From assembly GCA_018433945.1 (NCBI GenBank), contig JAHDQF010000025.1, positions 1-57,260 of the forward strand: a DNA stretch of 57,260 nucleotides. Direction: 5' to 3'. This stretch comes from Proteiniphilum sp. (GTDB taxonomy: Bacteria; Bacteroidota; Bacteroidia; Bacteroidales; Dysgonomonadaceae). Shown one piece after another: positions 25,937 to 35,012 of the stretch (position 1 is its first letter; every line of letters begins with the position of its first letter). The translations under genes were made by a program, and so were the position numbers. Below the pieces are notes generated by a model. It was given only the letters and a program-made list of their open reading frames with translations, ran no database searches and was not told the DNA's origin.

Positions 25937-27598
25937 TCAATCTGTATTGAGCATCACCCTGGCATTCTCCACGGCCTGTTCGGTTACTTCGGCGCCGCTC
26001 AGCATGCGGGCGATCTCTCCCACCCGTTCCTCACCGGTCAGCTTCCTGATACCCGTGACGACGCTGTTGTCACGCTCTTCCTTATATACCACAAAGTGGT
26101 TCTCCCCTTTCGAGGCAATCTGCGGCAGATGGGTGATTCCTATCACCTGCATCTCCCGGCTCATCGCTTGCATCACCGCCCCCACACGGTCGGCAACCTC
26201 TCCAGAAGTGCCGGTATCAATCTCATCGAAGATGATGGCAGGGAGAGCTGTAGCGCCGGCGATCATCGCCTTAAGCGAGAGCATCAGGCGCGATATCTCA
26301 CCTCCCGATGCGATTTGCGATACCGGCTGTAGTGCCCTGTTCCTGTTTGCAGAAAAGAGGAACTCCACCTGATCGGCTCCCGTGGCATCGGGTTCTTTAC
26401 GGGGTGTGATCTTACAGTGAAAACGGGTATGAGGCATCTTCAGAAAGTCCAGCTTGTCTGTAAGTTGCTGCTCTATGGCTGCGGTGGCGGCGTGTCGTTT
26501 CTGGCTCAGCACTTGTGCTTTCTCCAGCATCTCTTTCTCTCTCGCGGCAGTCTCCCTCTCTTGTGCTGCCAACTGTTCATCCAGCGAATCGATCTGCTGT
26601 AGCTTCATGCCGATCGCATCACGCAAGGCAATGAGCTCCCCCACGCTACTGAGACCATGTTTCTTCTCCAGCTCGTAGAGCATGCCGAGGCGATCCTCCA
26701 CGATCTGCTGCCGTCCCGGATCGAACTCAACCTGTTCAAACAACCGTGATGCCTCCTCGCGCACATCTTTCAACTCGAGGTATGCCGACTCCACTCTCTG
26801 AGCCAATGTGCCCACCTTGGGAAAAACAGCGTGGAGTGACTGCAGGGAATCCCTTACCGTACGAAGCATCTGCTCCACGTTCTGTTCATCTCCCGAGAGA
26901 AGGTTCGTGGCCTCAAAGAGCGCCGATTTGATCTCCTCCGAATGGGTCAGTGCCTCCAGCTCCTCCTCCAGCCGCACCTGTTCCTCCTCTTCCAGTGCCG
27001 CCTCTGTAAGGGAGGTATATTGAAACCGGAGGTAGTCCTCCTCCTCCCTGTTACGGCGGTACTGTTCGCTCAGCTCACGCAGGGCTTTCACCGCAGCACG
27101 ATAGGAAGCATAGGCTTCACTGTAGCTCTCCCGTTCTTTACTGGTGTCAGCCAGCAGATCCACCACATTGAGCTGAAAACGGTTATCGTTCAGCGAGAGA
27201 TTCTGATGCTGGGAATGAATATCAATCAGCTGCTCACCCAGCAGCTTCAGGTCGTTCAGGTAAACAGGTGAGTCGTTGATAAAAGCTCGTGACCTGCCGG
27301 TCGACCATATCTCACGCCGCAGGATACACTCATCTCCTTCGTAAACCCACTCATGTTCATCGAAGAGCGGTTTGAGCCGGTAGGCAGAAATATCGAACAG
27401 ACCCTCGATCACACACCTCGTCTCATCCTGCTTCACATGACGCAAATCGGCTCGCTGCCCCAGGATGAGCGAGAGGGCACCCAGGATGATTGACTTACCT
27501 GCTCCCGTCTCGCCGGTGATCACGGTAAACCCCTTATCGAAACAGATCTGCAATGAATCGATCAGTGCATAGTTTTCTATGGATAGTCTCTTTAACAT
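25937..27598 (-). CDS. recN: DNA repair protein RecN
   Basis: An SMC-like ATPase that acts early in double-strand break repair. 553 residues. Walker A GETGAGKSIILGALSLILG near the N-terminus, a long coiled-coil core (about 155-360), the ABC signature QIASGGEISRLMLSLKAM, and Walker B ALPAIIFDEIDTGTSGEVA with HLPQIASKGENHF as D/H-loop region. The ATG at 27598 (MLKRLSIENYALI) is chosen over the TTG at 27604, which sits just after the porD stop. It follows porD immediately, an arrangement shared by other Bacteroidota as I recall. Confidence 0.95.
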   Translation of the reverse strand: MLKRLSIENYALIDSLQICFDKGFTVITGETGAGKSIILGALSLILGQRADLRHVKQDETRCVIEGLFDISAYRLKPLFDEHEWVYEGDECILRREIWSTGRSRAFINDSPVYLNDLKLLGEQLIDIHSQHQNLSLNDNRFQLNVVDLLADTSKERESYSEAYASYRAAVKALRELSEQYRRNREEEDYLRFQYTSLTEAALEEEEQVRLEEELEALTHSEEIKSALFEATNLLSGDEQNVEQMLRTVRDSLQSLHAVFPKVGTLAQRVESAYLELKDVREEASRLFEQVEFDPGRQQIVEDRLGMLYELEKKHGLSSVGELIALRDAIGMKLQQIDSLDEQLAAQERETAAREKEMLEKAQVLSQKRHAATAAIEQQLTDKLDFLKMPHTRFHCKITPRKEPDATGADQVEFLFSANRNRALQPVSQIASGGEISRLMLSLKAMIAGATALPAIIFDEIDTGTSGEVADRVGAVMQAMSREMQVIGITHLPQIASKGENHFVVYKEERDNSVVTGIRKLTGEERVGEIARMLSGAEVTEQAVENARVMLNTD

Positions 27599-27604
27599 AC
27601 ACAA

Positions 27605-28513
27605 TTATTCTCTCAGCTTCTCAAGCGCATCGTTCCTTGTAGGGTAGATCTCCCTTAGCTGTTGCAACCAGTGTGCTCTCTCAGTCGGCGTACCCTGCCG
27701 GAGGATTGACACCAACTCATGCAAACGGGCATCGCCAAAAAGGTTGAGCAGTGGATGACCCACATCTTCACGATGAAGTGAATAAAGCAGCTCCACCGCT
27801 TCAGCAGCTGTGGTGAGTTGTGGGTCCGCATGGAAGCGATACCACATCATCCGGTACCGTTCCAGTGAAGCATCGTTGAAGGCGGTCGCGATGGCGGTGC
27901 GGCCTCCCGGACGGCGGTTGATCTCCCACCCTCTCCATCTGTTGGACTGTACTGCTGAGGCGATCTGCTCCATCTTCCGGAAATAGGGTGTCCCACCCAG
28001 TGGTTCAGCAGCATCCCGATCCAGTGCAATGATCAGACAGGCATAATAGGCTGCCATCGCTGTCAGGTTATCCCTCAGGTGATGCATATCAAAGATCAAC
28101 GGTTGAAAAGGCGTATAGCTGAACTCGACCTCCCTGTCGCGTAAAAGCAGCAAGGTAGCTTCAGGTCGCTCTGCGTCACCCCTCCTGGTTGACTGCAGGT
28201 AAAGTTCACCGCGAAAGGATTCATCAGAAACCCGTTCTGTTACAAGCAGGGTAAAGGAACAGTTAATCTTATCTGCCTGAATGGTGAAGCTGTCGCCCCA
28301 CTGCTCACCGTTGAGAAGGTGATGCAACGACTCTTCAAGCGAGCGGAACAGTTCCCTGCTGCTTCTCTGCACGGCAGCGCTGTTCACCTGCACCGTCGCA
28401 CGGAGCTCCTGAGCTGTCAGAGTGAACAGACCCATCATACCACTCCACAGCAGAAAAACAGCTGTTACAATCCTTCTCATTCCATTCAGTCTGATGCTCC
28501 GGGAAGATCTCAT
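27605..28513 (-). CDS. porD: DUF4835 family protein, type IX secretion component PorD
   Basis: 302 residues. A signal peptide (RRIVTAVFLLWSGMMGLFTLTA) is followed by the DUF4835 domain: QELRATVQVNS, SLEESLHHLLNGEQWG, FEFSYTPF-like VEFSYTPFQPLIFD, DNLTAMAAYYACLIIALDRD, GGTPYFRKMEQIA and WEINRRPGGRTAIATAFND. Databases link DUF4835 to PorD, a periplasmic or outer-membrane-associated part of the type IX secretion system. Met12 (28480) may be the true start, since it places the positively charged n-region in front of the hydrophobic stretch. Downstream of a porE-like gene (43 nt) and directly upstream of recN. Confidence 0.85.
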   Translation of the reverse strand: MRSSRSIRLNGMRRIVTAVFLLWSGMMGLFTLTAQELRATVQVNSAAVQRSSRELFRSLEESLHHLLNGEQWGDSFTIQADKINCSFTLLVTERVSDESFRGELYLQSTRRGDAERPEATLLLLRDREVEFSYTPFQPLIFDMHHLRDNLTAMAAYYACLIIALDRDAAEPLGGTPYFRKMEQIASAVQSNRWRGWEINRRPGGRTAIATAFNDASLERYRMMWYRFHADPQLTTAAEAVELLYSLHREDVGHPLLNLFGDARLHELVSILRQGTPTERAHWLQQLREIYPTRNDALEKLRE

Positions 28514-28556
28514 TCAGTCCGTAAGCTTTCACAAAAATACACATTATTCCGGATAA

Positions 28557-30557
28557 TCACTCTTTTTCCCAGGGAGTGATAAGTGGTGGCGGCAACACCC
28601 TGAACTCAGTCCGGCGATTCAGCTGATCGGCTACGGCCTGCTCTGCCGGAAGCAGCTTACTGATATATTCTTCCGTGAGAGATGCTCCCTCACGGAGAAA
28701 AGGGTATCGTTCGGCAAGAGTGCCATCGACCCTTTTGGGCTTCGACTCACCGTAACCTATTGGTGTAAGTCGGTCAGCAGCGATACCGGCGGCTGTGAGA
28801 TAATCGACCACCGAGCGGGCGCGACGAAGCGACAACGCATCATTGTAACGGTCACTCCCCATCCGGTCGGTATGGGCAGAGAGCTCTACCCTGATCTCCG
28901 GATGTTCGCGCATGAGCTGCAAGAGGTTGTCAAGCTCTTCTTTCGATTCGCTCCGCAGCTGGGCACGGTCAAAGTCGTAAAAGATATGTTCCAGGATCAC
29001 CGGCCGATCGTATGGCGTCAACTCAAAATCGACATAGCAGACCGTATCATTGTGGCTCCTGATCGCGGGGAGCGACCGGTTCCTGGTCAGAAACCCTTCC
29101 GCCTGTGCCAGGAACTGATATGCCACACCCTCCTCCGCCGTGAAACGATAGAGACCCTCCCGGTCGGTCACCAGGCGCTGCCGCGTACCATCACTGCCCA
29201 CCAGATCAATGGTCGCCCCCGGGATGAGACGGTCATCCCGGTCCACGACAAACCCTTCTACCGTTATCACAGGCTTTACGAGCTCAAAAGTGTAGATATG
29301 ATCATACCCCCTTGCATCCCCTCTGTTGCTACTGAAAAAGCCCCTCTCCTTAGCCTGCTCAAAGGTGATCCCAAAATCATCGGCCGGAGAATTCAGCGGA
29401 GTTGGCAGATGCTGCAGATGCCACCCTTTCCCTGCAGCACTTTTCACCGCCCGGAAAAGATCGAGACCACCCTTGCCCGGGTGTCCGTCGGAAGAGAAGT
29501 AGAGGATGGTGTCGTGGCGCAGGGTGGGAAACATCTCATTCCCGGGTGTGTTGACCGAACCGCCGGCATGCTCTACCCGCATCACCTCCTGCCGCTTATC
29601 GAGGTGTGCCAGCCAGATATCCTTGCCGCCCATTCCCCCCGGCATATCAGAAACAAAATAGAGGATGTCGCCTGAACCTGAGACCGCCGGATGTGCAAAC
29701 AGTGAGAGCGAATCGCCGGCTTTCAGATCGAGTCTGCTTCCTGCCGACCAAATGCCGTTGATTCTCCTCGAGAGATAGATCCCTGGCAGTCCGGGCTGAT
29801 CCTCCCCTCCTGCTACAACACTGTAAAACATCAAATCCCCATCGGCTGTAACCGATGCTATCCCCTCATCAAGATCGCTGTTGAGGGCCGATTCAATTCG
29901 TTTTGGCTTCTGCCATTCCCCCCGGCTGTTTCTTTCAGAAAGATACAGATCATGAAATTTTGTCCCGGTCACCGGACTCCTCTCCTCTCCCGGTATCGCC
30001 TCCCTGGAGGAGGTGAAATAGAGTCGTTGATCGTAGTGTGCAAGCAGGGGAGAGAAATCACTCCGCGAAGCGTTGAAGAGATCTGCCCGCACAACCAGAT
30101 AACGGAGCGACTCATTTTCTGTTCCACTTTTATCACTCATCGCCTCTTCAGCACCCTGCAAACCGGCAACAGCCAACCTGTCATCCGGCACAAGGGTAAG
30201 ATAGTGCCGATAAGCATCAATTGCTCCCGGGTAATCACCCTCCCTGTGAAGCATCTGTGCCAGGCGGAGAGAGGCATCACTGTCGGGATAACCATCCCGG
30301 ATAGCGTTCCTGTAGGCTGTTGCAGCATATGCCGACCGGTTCAACAGACGGTAGTTCTCCGCCATCTCATATGCAATCACGCCACGCGTGGCTCTCTCCT
30401 CGCGTGGCGTTTGCCGGTAGAGCAGACGATAAGCAGCAATCGCTTCATGATATTCACCCCGCACATAGTGATTCCTGGCATCACTCAATCGCACCCTGTT
30501 ACAGGAGAGCGCAAGCAACACGACCAGCAGAAGGATATATGAATGAAACCGCTTCAA
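28557..30557 (-). CDS. porE: PorE-like lipoprotein: TPR, PD40 beta-propeller, carboxypeptidase-D-like domain, OmpA domain
   Basis: 666 residues. A lipoprotein signal peptide with C19 (VVLLALSC) is followed by TPR repeats (about 25-140), a beta-propeller of PD40/WD40-like repeats (about 160-420; YFTSSREAIPG, LYFVSDMPGGMGGKDIWLA, LYFSSDGHPGKGGLDLF, FFSSNRGDARGYDHIY), a carboxypeptidase-regulatory-like domain (VEGFVVDRDDRLIPGATIDL) and a C-terminal OmpA peptidoglycan-binding domain (IRVELSAHTDRMGSDRYN). This domain order is that of PorE, which ties the type IX secretion complex to peptidoglycan. The next gene is porD, which supports the reading. A paralogue of the P60/OmpA type cannot be excluded. 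Confidence 0.8.
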   Translation of the reverse strand: MKRFHSYILLLVVLLALSCNRVRLSDARNHYVRGEYHEAIAAYRLLYRQTPREERATRGVIAYEMAENYRLLNRSAYAATAYRNAIRDGYPDSDASLRLAQMLHREGDYPGAIDAYRHYLTLVPDDRLAVAGLQGAEEAMSDKSGTENESLRYLVVRADLFNASRSDFSPLLAHYDQRLYFTSSREAIPGEERSPVTGTKFHDLYLSERNSRGEWQKPKRIESALNSDLDEGIASVTADGDLMFYSVVAGGEDQPGLPGIYLSRRINGIWSAGSRLDLKAGDSLSLFAHPAVSGSGDILYFVSDMPGGMGGKDIWLAHLDKRQEVMRVEHAGGSVNTPGNEMFPTLRHDTILYFSSDGHPGKGGLDLFRAVKSAAGKGWHLQHLPTPLNSPADDFGITFEQAKERGFFSSNRGDARGYDHIYTFELVKPVITVEGFVVDRDDRLIPGATIDLVGSDGTRQRLVTDREGLYRFTAEEGVAYQFLAQAEGFLTRNRSLPAIRSHNDTVCYVDFELTPYDRPVILEHIFYDFDRAQLRSESKEELDNLLQLMREHPEIRVELSAHTDRMGSDRYNDALSLRRARSVVDYLTAAGIAADRLTPIGYGESKPKRVDGTLAERYPFLREGASLTEEYISKLLPAEQAVADQLNRRTEFRVLPPPLITPWEKE

Positions 30558-30654
30558 ATAGAAAAAATCCGTTTAGAATCTAAACGGATCAATCTGGTGA
30601 ATATTGCATATCAGCTCTCATATGCCCGCAACATCCATTCCGGCTTCACCCCGA

Positions 30655-32193
30655 TCACCCCTTTTGCTGATGCTCCGGACGCAACAGATCGTTCACCGTC
30701 TTCACCGGATTGAAGGTAGAGATAGGCACCTCCACGAAGAGTGTGTTCCAATCGCTCATTGCCCCGTTCCACAGACCCGGCAGTTCGAGTGCTTTCAACT
30801 CTTTCCCGTTTTTAGATTTGTGGGAGATAAAGCCGGTGTTGGGATCCACAAATTTGGTCAGATCGAACTTGTCACCCTGGTAACACTTCACCCCACACAC
30901 CAGATCCACCGGATTGAAGTGGGACCCATTGCGGAAAGCTTCCATTGCATGGGGATCGTTGCGGTTGATCTGAGAGCTCTCCAGGATCTGCAGCGAGGCA
31001 GTTCCATCGGGGTTGACCACGATGAAAGGACCGCCACCCGGCTCACCCTGATTCTTCACCATGCCACACACCCTGAATGGCCGGTTGAGCTTTCGCCTGA
31101 GGTAGGCTTTGAGCAGATCATCCGTCTCAAAGGTCTCATTGTGTGTGATGCACAATTCGTTCTCGGTAAAAGCGAGCATCTCATCAAGCTCAGCGGAAGT
31201 CACTTTCCCGGAGTCCAGCTTCTCAAGATAGGAGAAAGCACGCTGCTGCATGGTGACCAGTACCCCTGCCAGCAGCTTCTTGTAATGAGCCTCCTCCGCT
31301 TTCAGTCTGTCAGGCACCACGTTGTCGATGTTCTTGATGAATATGATATCTGAGTCAATATCATTCAGGTTCTCAATCAGCGCGCCATGTCCTCCGGGAC
31401 GGAACAGCAGGCTGCCATCCTCATTCCGGAAGGGTTGGTTTTCCATATCCACCGCCAGGGTGTCGGTTGACGGCTTCTGTATGCTGTATGAAACAGCGAA
31501 ACGGACACCTAGCTTAATCTCATAACTGAGCTTGCGGGCAGCTACCAGCAGTTCAAATAGCTCTCTGTGTTCTTCCGACACAGTAAAATGTACTTCCACC
31601 AATCCATCCGCACGACGGGCATAGAGAGCCCCTTCATGCAAGTGCTCTCCGACGGCTGTTCTGTTCCCCTCTGAATAGGAGTGAAACAGCAACAACCCCT
31701 TGGGTAGGTTGCCATAATGAAGACCCTCCGGTTGTAAAAGGGCCGCTACCACCTCTTTGTATCTCCCCTCACCACAAAGGGCTGAGGCATTCTTACCATA
31801 AAGATCATGGCACACCTCATCCAGAGAAACAGCAAAGGCAAACAGATGGAGGTTGGAGAAGAATTTCTTTTCAAAAGGGGTGGTGGGCAGATCATAATCC
31901 GCATCGAGAAAGGCATACAGATCTTTGAACATCCGACTGGCGGCACCCGATGCAGGAACAAACTTGGTGATGCGCTTATCGCCATCCAGATAGGCTTCCC
32001 AACGCTTCAGACAGACCTGCTCCTGCTGTTCATCCACTTTCATGATGCCTTTGAAACGGGATGCAGGTGCCACGATCTGTAAAAATGGAAAACCGGTGCT
32101 GAAAAATTGCAATTGCCTGCTGAGCTGATCCTGTGTGATCCCTTTTTCTCTGAGTTGTTCGAGGTCCTTTTGTGTAAACATACCTGTTTGCAT
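30655..32193 (-). CDS. DUF4301 family protein
   Basis: 512 residues. The function is unknown; the family is found mainly in Bacteroidota. Recognisable parts are FVPASGAASRMFKDLYAF near the N-terminus, RPGGHGALIENLNDIDSDIIFIKNIDNVVPD in the middle, RVCGMVKNQGEPGGGPFIV and, near the end, ELPGLWNGAMSDWNTLFVEVPISTFNPVKTVNDLLRP. The glycine-rich segments and the FIKNIDN motif resemble sugar-nucleotidyltransferase-like folds; that is only an impression. Cytosolic, no signal or membrane segment. Met5 is an alternative start. Single gene with a -7 box at 32267-32274. Confidence 0.8.
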   Translation of the reverse strand: MQTGMFTQKDLEQLREKGITQDQLSRQLQFFSTGFPFLQIVAPASRFKGIMKVDEQQEQVCLKRWEAYLDGDKRITKFVPASGAASRMFKDLYAFLDADYDLPTTPFEKKFFSNLHLFAFAVSLDEVCHDLYGKNASALCGEGRYKEVVAALLQPEGLHYGNLPKGLLLFHSYSEGNRTAVGEHLHEGALYARRADGLVEVHFTVSEEHRELFELLVAARKLSYEIKLGVRFAVSYSIQKPSTDTLAVDMENQPFRNEDGSLLFRPGGHGALIENLNDIDSDIIFIKNIDNVVPDRLKAEEAHYKKLLAGVLVTMQQRAFSYLEKLDSGKVTSAELDEMLAFTENELCITHNETFETDDLLKAYLRRKLNRPFRVCGMVKNQGEPGGGPFIVVNPDGTASLQILESSQINRNDPHAMEAFRNGSHFNPVDLVCGVKCYQGDKFDLTKFVDPNTGFISHKSKNGKELKALELPGLWNGAMSDWNTLFVEVPISTFNPVKTVNDLLRPEHQQKG

Positions 32194-32266
32194 TTATTGA
32201 TTAGAGGAATAATCGCATTTCAGACGCCACACGCCTGTTGATCAGGTACCGCAACGTCTGTATCAC

Positions 32267-32274
32267 CAAAGATA
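32267..32274 (-). promoter_or_regulatory. -7 box for the DUF4301 gene
   Basis: Minus-strand TATCTTTG, 73 nt before the ATG at 32193. No clear -33 TTG. Confidence 0.5.
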
Positions 32275-32492
32275 GAAAAATCTTCTGATACCGCTGCATC
32301 GTTCGCTGAAAAATCGAAGAATGATCCTATCGGGAAAGCGACAGAATGTCAGTCCTTCATCCCTGCGGAATCTTTGGCACAGGATTTGAAAAGAGAAGAG
32401 TGTAGCTTAAACCGGTTATCCTCACGGGAAGAGATGGAGCCGGATCTGAAAGAAGAAACAATAAACTTACATTAATTAATAGAACAACAATT
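32275..32492 (+). other. dnaK upstream region without recognised sites
   Basis: 218 nt between the DUF4301 promoter and the dnaK ATG. I found no CIRCE inverted repeat, no clean TAnnTTTG box and no ORF. A heat-shock promoter may be here but I cannot point to it. Confidence 0.4.
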
Positions 32493-34421
32493 ATGGGAAA
32501 AATAATCGGAATAGACCTGGGAACAACCAATTCATGCGTAGCCGTCATGGAAGGCAACGAACCTGTTGTAATCCCCAATAATGAAGGCAAACGCACTACA
32601 CCTTCGGTTGTAGCCTTTCTGGACAACGGCGAACGAAAGGTAGGCGATCCGGCCAAGCGACAGGCCATCACCAACCCCCATAACACCGTTTACTCCATCA
32701 AGACTTTTATGGGAGAGACATTCGACCAGGTGCAAAAAGAGATCGCCCGTGTACCCTACAAAGTGGTGCGTGGTGACAACAATACACCGCGTGTGGATAT
32801 CAACGGTCACCTCTATTCACCGCAGGAGATATCGGCTATCGTGTTGCAGAAAATGAAAAAAACAGCCGAAGATCACCTGGGACAGGAGGTGAAAGAGGCG
32901 GTCATCACTGTTCCTGCCTACTTCAGCGATGCACAGCGTCAGGCTACCAAGGAGGCGGGTGAGATTGCGGGGCTGACCGTACGTCGCATCGTGAACGAGC
33001 CTACAGCCGCCGCGTTGGCATATGGACTGGACAAGCAGAGCAAGGATTCCAAGATTGCGGTCTTTGACCTGGGTGGCGGTACCTTTGACATCTCCATCCT
33101 GGAGCTGGGTGATGGTGTCTTTGAGGTGAAATCGACCAACGGCAACACGCACCTCGGGGGTGACGATTTCGACCAGCGCATCATCGACTGGCTGGCAGAT
33201 GAGTTCCTGAAAGAGGAAGGAATAGACCTCCGCAAGGACCCGATGGCACTCCAGCGTCTGAAAGAAGCAGCTGAGAAAGCCAAGATTGAGCTCTCGAGTG
33301 CGACCTCCACAGAGATCAACCTGCCCTATATCATGCCGGTGAACGGAATACCCAAGCACCTGGTGAAAACGCTTACCCGCGCAAAATTCGAGCAATTGAT
33401 TGACGACTTGTTGCAGAAATGTGTGGCTCCCTGTCAAACGGCCATGAAAGATGCCGGGCTGACAAATTCAGATATAGACGAGGTGATCCTCGTGGGCGGA
33501 TCAACCCGCATCCCCGCAGTTCAGGAACTGGTGGAGAAACTGTTCGGCAAGAAACCGCACAAAGGGGTGAACCCCGACGAGGTGGTAGCCATTGGCGCCG
33601 CCATCCAGGGTGCCGTACTTACCGGTGAGGTGAAAGATGTGCTGCTGCTCGATGTGACCCCGCTTTCACTCGGAATCGAGACACTGGGTGGGGTGATGAC
33701 CAAGCTGATCGATGCCAACACCACCATCCCGACCAAAAAATCGGAGACCTTCTCTACCGCGGCCGACAATCAACCATCGGTACAAATCAATGTACTACAG
33801 GGCGAACGTGCCCTGGCACGCGACAACAAGCAGATCGGCGTCTTCAACCTCGACGGTATCCCACCCGCACCGCGTGGTGTACCCCAGATTGAAGTCACCT
33901 TCGATATCGATGCCAACGGTATCCTGAATGTATCAGCCAAAGACAAGGCAACGGGCAAGGAGCAAAAGATCCGCATTGAGGCCTCATCGGGACTGAGCGA
34001 AGATGAGATCAAGCGGATGAAAGAGGAGGCCGCTGCCAATGCCGAGGCCGACAGGAAAGAGAAAGAGCGGATCGACAAGCTAAACCAAGCCGATTCAACC
34101 ATCTTCCAGACCGAGAAGCAGTTGAAAGACCTGGGAGACAAGATCCCTGCCGATAAAAAGGCACCGATAGAGGCAGCACTCAACAAACTGAAAGAAGCCC
34201 ACAAGGCACAGAACCTGGTGGACATAGACGCTGCCACCAACGAGCTGAACGCTGCTTTCCAGGCAGCATCGCAGGAGATGTACAATGCATCGAACGCGCA
34301 GGCAGGTGCACAGCAAGGGGGTCCCCAGGACTTCGGCGGGCAGCAATCCGGAGGCAACCAAAGCGGGAACCAGAACCAGGAAGGTGATGTCACCGATGTG
34401 GATTTTGAAGAGGTGAAATAA
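32493..34421 (+). CDS. dnaK: Chaperone DnaK (Hsp70)
   Basis: ATP-driven chaperone for unfolded proteins. 642 residues. The nucleotide-binding domain has [16 protein letters not shown] (phosphate-1), [34 protein letters not shown] (phosphate-2) and [16 protein letters not shown] (adenosine). The inter-domain linker is [11 protein letters not shown], followed by the substrate-binding beta-sandwich and helical lid; the tail is Gly/Gln/Asn-rich and ends DVDFEEVK. No dnaJ or grpE lies next to it. A strong terminator follows 36 nt after the stop, so it is a single-gene unit. Confidence 0.97.
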   Translation: MGKIIGIDLGTTNSCVAVMEGNEPVVIPNNEGKRTTPSVVAFLDNGERKVGDPAKRQAITNPHNTVYSIKTFMGETFDQVQKEIARVPYKVVRGDNNTPRVDINGHLYSPQEISAIVLQKMKKTAEDHLGQEVKEAVITVPAYFSDAQRQATKEAGEIAGLTVRRIVNEPTAAALAYGLDKQSKDSKIAVFDLGGGTFDISILELGDGVFEVKSTNGNTHLGGDDFDQRIIDWLADEFLKEEGIDLRKDPMALQRLKEAAEKAKIELSSATSTEINLPYIMPVNGIPKHLVKTLTRAKFEQLIDDLLQKCVAPCQTAMKDAGLTNSDIDEVILVGGSTRIPAVQELVEKLFGKKPHKGVNPDEVVAIGAAIQGAVLTGEVKDVLLLDVTPLSLGIETLGGVMTKLIDANTTIPTKKSETFSTAADNQPSVQINVLQGERALARDNKQIGVFNLDGIPPAPRGVPQIEVTFDIDANGILNVSAKDKATGKEQKIRIEASSGLSEDEIKRMKEEAAANAEADRKEKERIDKLNQADSTIFQTEKQLKDLGDKIPADKKAPIEAALNKLKEAHKAQNLVDIDAATNELNAAFQAASQEMYNASNAQAGAQQGGPQDFGGQQSGGNQSGNQNQEGDVTDVDFEEVK

Positions 34422-34457
34422 TCATTCATCATTTCATACATGCCTGTTAATTGGTGT

Positions 34458-34492
34458 AACAACCCCGCCACAGATCTGTGTGCGGGGTTGTT
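34458..34492 (+). terminator. Terminator after dnaK with nested palindrome
   Basis: AACAACCCCGC (34458-34468) pairs perfectly with GCGGGGTTGTT (34482-34492). The apical part, CACAGATCTGTG (34469-34480), is itself a palindrome. A T/A-rich tail follows. Confidence 0.75.
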
Positions 34493-34518
34493 CATTTAAA
34501 AAAATGAGTTTCACGCTA

Positions 34519-34546
34519 TTGAAATGAAAAAAAATATTTATCTTTG
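34519..34546 (+). promoter_or_regulatory. Bacteroidota-type promoter for rpsU
   Basis: TTG at 34519-34521, a 17-nt spacer and canonical TATCTTTG at 34539-34546. The rpsU ATG is 174 nt further on, so the leader is long for such a short gene. Confidence 0.7.
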
Positions 34547-34558
34547 CAGCCCAAACAG

Positions 34559-34648
34559 AAGGGAGGTTATTGATTACCCGGAAAAAGAGACAAAGAGACA
34601 TCAGATAAACAACCATTTTCCGTCACAAGGGAGCAATTCTCCCTTGTG
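34559..34648 (+). promoter_or_regulatory. rpsU: Structured rpsU leader with duplicated AAGGGAG
   Basis: A 10-bp perfect hairpin, CACAAGGGAG (34624-34633) with CTCCCTTGTG (34639-34648) and loop CAATT, has no T run after it and so is not a plain terminator. The heptamer AAGGGAG of its 5' arm also occurs at 34559-34565, near the mRNA 5' end, within AAGGGAGG. The 3' arm could thus pair with either copy. This suggests a regulatory leader; the mechanism is inference. Confidence 0.45.
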
Positions 34649-34720
34649 GAAAGAATCAATGCTATCCAAAAAAGCTGAAAGAAGCTGAGTGCCGATAAAA
34701 AACTAAAACAACAAAAAATA

Positions 34721-34912
34721 ATGATCGTAGTACAACTGAAAGAAGGCGAAAACATTGAAAGAGCCTTGAAAAAATTCAAACGTAAATATGAAAAAACAGG
34801 TGTGGTAAAAGAACTGCGCAGCCGTCAGGCATATATTAAGCCATCAGTTGCAAAGCGTAAGAGGAAACAGCACGCCATTTACGTACAACAGCTGCAACAA
34901 AACGAAGAGTGA
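34721..34912 (+). CDS. rpsU: 30S ribosomal protein bS21
   Basis: 63 residues, highly basic: VVQLKEGENIERALKKFKRK, then KTGVVKELRSRQAYIKPSVAKRKRK cut here by a few residues. In Bacteroidota ribosomes bS21 helps to occlude the anti-Shine-Dalgarno end of 16S rRNA, which accounts for the general lack of Shine-Dalgarno sequences. The ATG is preceded by an A-rich stretch (AACAACAAAAAATA) and no Shine-Dalgarno. The long leader with a hairpin upstream (34559-34648) may control it. Transcribed alone from the promoter at 34519-34546, with the recombinase gene 100 nt downstream. Confidence 0.95.
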   Translation: MIVVQLKEGENIERALKKFKRKYEKTGVVKELRSRQAYIKPSVAKRKRKQHAIYVQQLQQNEE

Positions 34913-35012
34913 TCATCTGCAGCAAGCAGATGAGAGATATCATCAAATAATTTCGTTTTTGTGAAGTTTTTTCCTATCTTCGTAGCACCATCAACTGAAC
35001 AGTCGCAGTGCT

